Source: Pseudomonas sp. P8_229
GTDB lineage: Bacteria > Pseudomonadota > Gammaproteobacteria > Pseudomonadales > Pseudomonadaceae
NCBI RefSeq assembly: GCF_034008635.1
Contig: NZ_CP125378.1
Location: forward strand, 4,960,501 to 5,024,500
Direction of reading: 5' to 3'
Length of the DNA: 64,000 nt
Shown piece after piece: positions 62,250 to 64,000 of the stretch (positions are counted from its first letter, which is position 1; each line of letters starts with the position of its first letter). The position numbers and the translations under genes are program-made. A model generated the notes under the pieces. That model was not told the DNA's origin, did no database searches, and saw nothing but the letters and a program-made list of their open reading frames with translations.

Positions 62250-64000
62250 TCAAACAACCTCGGTTTCAGCTTCGACGGCTTTCACCGCTTTGAGCTGACG
62301 CATCTGCTCGCAACCCCACAACACCCGCTCCGGCGTCGCCGGGGCATCAATCTGCGGCTGATGCTTGTAGTCACCGAGGCTCGCCACTGCGTCCTTGATC
62401 GCGCACCACGACGCAATCCCGAGCATGAACGGCGGCTCGCCGACAGCCTTGGAATGGAACACCGTGTCTTCCGGGTTCTTGCGGTTTTCCACCAGTTTCA
62501 CCCGCAGGTCGAGCGGCATGTCCGCCACGGCCGGGATCTTGTAGCTGGCCGGGCCGTTGGTCATCAGCTTGCCCTTGTTGTTCCAGACCAGCTCTTCCAT
62601 GGTCAGCCAGCCCATGCCCTGGATGAAACCGCCCTCGACCTGACCGATGTCGATCGCCGGGTTCAGCGAGGCACCGACGTCGTGGAGGATGTCGGTGCGC
62701 AACATCTTGTACTCGCCGGTCAGGGTGTCGACGATCACTTCGCAGCACGCCGCGCCGAAGGCGAAGTAGTAGAACGGCCGACCCCGGGCCTGGCTGCGGT
62801 CGTAGTAGATTTTCGGGGTCTTGTAGAAGCCGGTGCTCGACAGCGACACCTGATTGAAATACGCCAGCTGGATCAGCGCTTCGAAGGTCAGGATGTGGTC
62901 ACGCACGCGCACGTGGCCGTTGTGGAATTCGACGTCTTCTTCGCTGACCTTGTAGTGCCGCGCAGCAAATTCCACCAGCCGCTGCTTGATGATCTCGGCG
63001 GCGTTCTGCGCGGCCTTGCCGTTGAGGTCGGCACCGCTGGAGGCGGCGGTGGGCGAGGTGTTCGGCACCTTGTCGGTGTTGGTCGCGGTGATCTGCACGC
63101 GATCCATTTCCACCTGGAACACTTCGGCTACGACTTGCGCGACCTTGGTGTTCAGGCCCTGGCCCATTTCCGTGCCGCCATGGTTCAGGTGAATGCTGCC
63201 GTCGGTGTAGACGTGCACCAGTGCGCCGGCCTGATTGAGGAAGCTTGCGGTAAACGAAATGCCGAATTTCACCGGGGTCAGCGCCAGGCCTTTTTTCAGG
63301 ATCGGGCTGTTGGCGTTGTAGCGGCGGATCGCTTCGCGGCGTTCGTGATACTGGCTGCTTTCTTCAAGCTCGGCGGTCATTTCCTCGAGCATGTTGTGCT
63401 CGACGGTCTGGTAGTAGTGGGTGACGTTGCGCTCGGTCTTGCCGTAGTAGTTGGCCTTGCGCACAGCGAGTGGATCGAGGTTGAGGTGACGGGCAATCGC
63501 GTCCATCACTTCTTCGATCGCGACCATGCCTTGCGGGCCGCCGAAACCCCGGTAGGCGGTATTCGATGCGGTATTGGTCTTGCAGCGGTGACCATTGATC
63601 GTCGCATCGCCCAGGTAGTACGAGTTGTCCGAGTGGAACATCGCGCGGTCAACGATCGACGCGGACAAGTCCGGCGAGCAGCCGCAGTTGCCGGCCAGGT
63701 CCATGTTGATCCCGTGCAGGCGCCCGGTGCTGTCGAAGCCGACGTCGTACTCGACGTAGAACGGGTGGCGCTTGCCGGTCATCAGCATGTCTTCGACGCG
63801 CGGCAGGCGCATCTTGGTCGGCTGGCCAGTGAGGTGCGCGACGACTGCGCACAGGCACGCCGGGCTGGCAGCCTGGGTTTCCTTGCCGCCGAAACCACCG
63901 CCCATGCGACGCATGTCGACGACGATTTTGTTCATCGACACGTCGAGCACTTCGGCGACCAGTTTCTGCACTTCGGTCGGGTTCTGCGTCGAGCAGTAGA
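62250..64000 (-). CDS. xdhB: Xanthine dehydrogenase molybdopterin-binding subunit XdhB (N terminus beyond the window)
   Basis: The last 583 or so residues of the large subunit. The frame stays open to the right edge (CSTQNPTEVQKLVAEVLD). Features: MRRMGGGFGGKETQA (Moco-binding Gly loop), TNTASNTAYRGFGGPQGMVAIE, LNHGGTEMGQGLNTKVAQVVAE, NTSPTAASSGADLNGKAAQ, and the C-terminal KAVGEPPFMLGIA holding the catalytic Glu. Oxidises hypoxanthine/xanthine to urate. First of xdhB-xdhC-guaD as seen here; xdhA is expected just outside to the right. Confidence 0.94.
   Translation of the reverse strand, partial: YCSTQNPTEVQKLVAEVLDVSMNKIVVDMRRMGGGFGGKETQAASPACLCAVVAHLTGQPTKMRLPRVEDMLMTGKRHPFYVEYDVGFDSTGRLHGINMDLAGNCGCSPDLSASIVDRAMFHSDNSYYLGDATINGHRCKTNTASNTAYRGFGGPQGMVAIEEVMDAIARHLNLDPLAVRKANYYGKTERNVTHYYQTVEHNMLEEMTAELEESSQYHERREAIRRYNANSPILKKGLALTPVKFGISFTASFLNQAGALVHVYTDGSIHLNHGGTEMGQGLNTKVAQVVAEVFQVEMDRVQITATNTDKVPNTSPTAASSGADLNGKAAQNAAEIIKQRLVEFAARHYKVSEEDVEFHNGHVRVRDHILTFEALIQLAYFNQVSLSSTGFYKTPKIYYDRSQARGRPFYYFAFGAACCEVIVDTLTGEYKMLRTDILHDVGASLNPAIDIGQVEGGFIQGMGWLTMEELVWNNKGKLMTNGPASYKIPAVADMPLDLRVKLVENRKNPEDTVFHSKAVGEPPFMLGIASWCAIKDAVASLGDYKHQPQIDAPATPERVLWGCEQMRQLKAVKAVEAETEVV

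Overview
The window reads as chromosomal DNA of a fluorescent Pseudomonas (P. fluorescens group). The evidence is the crfX-cmpX-sigX-oprF cluster, the ThrH and APS-type CysH enzymes, the prpR-prpB-prpC-acnD-prpF-prpD methylcitrate cluster, an rmf leader of the type described in Pseudomonas, high-GC codon use, and many short palindromic intergenic repeats of the REP/REPIN type. I see no rRNA, tRNA, CRISPR array, integrase or complete insertion sequence. Almost all genes look like core metabolism or regulation; the Rhs protein at the left edge is the clearest accessory gene. Species-level placement is inference.

Layout, left to right. 1-7083: an Rhs-type polymorphic-toxin scaffold (runs off the left edge), a HAD phosphatase, a divergent SDR/LysR pair, and a hydantoin/allantoin-type racemase with an NCS1 permease. 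7665-13902: cysH, thrH, pabB, and a three-gene envelope operon (retropepsin-like protein, 7TM protein with an inactive transglutaminase domain, ATP-grasp ligase). 14237-23554: the methylcitrate (propionate) operon under a GntR repressor, interrupted between prpF and prpD by a 180-bp tandem array of REPINs. 23564-26764: an AlaX-type editing protein and a DMT exporter divergent from a MocR-type regulator. 26879-33157: ppsR/ppsA, an alpha/beta hydrolase, rraA and zntB. 33221-36131: crfX-cmpX-sigX-oprF.

36229-48002 is an assimilatory nitrate/nitrite block on the minus strand: nasS-nasT (sensor and RNA-binding antiterminator), narK with a fused PP2C phosphatase/Ser-Thr kinase, and nirB-nirD-nasA-cobA. 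Each of the three transcription units is preceded by a sigma54-type -24/-12 element, then paired small hairpins whose six-base loops carry A at position 1 and G at position 4 (the ANTAR target signature), then a terminator hairpin. NasT is therefore predicted to antiterminate both structural operons and, with weaker support, its own operon. CobA would supply precorrin-2/sirohydrochlorin precursor for the NirB siroheme.

48226-64000: pyrD, rmf with a four-hairpin leader, rlmL (rlmKL) with a hairpin-rich leader, a CHASE-PAS-PAS-GGDEF diguanylate cyclase, dacB, yggL, then a purine-salvage/catabolism block: a BenE-type transporter divergent from a GntR regulator, guanine deaminase (guaD), xdhC, and xdhB running off the right edge. 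The NCS1/racemase pair at the left carries an operator-like palindrome similar to the one in front of this GntR gene, suggesting a shared purine/hydantoin regulatory theme.
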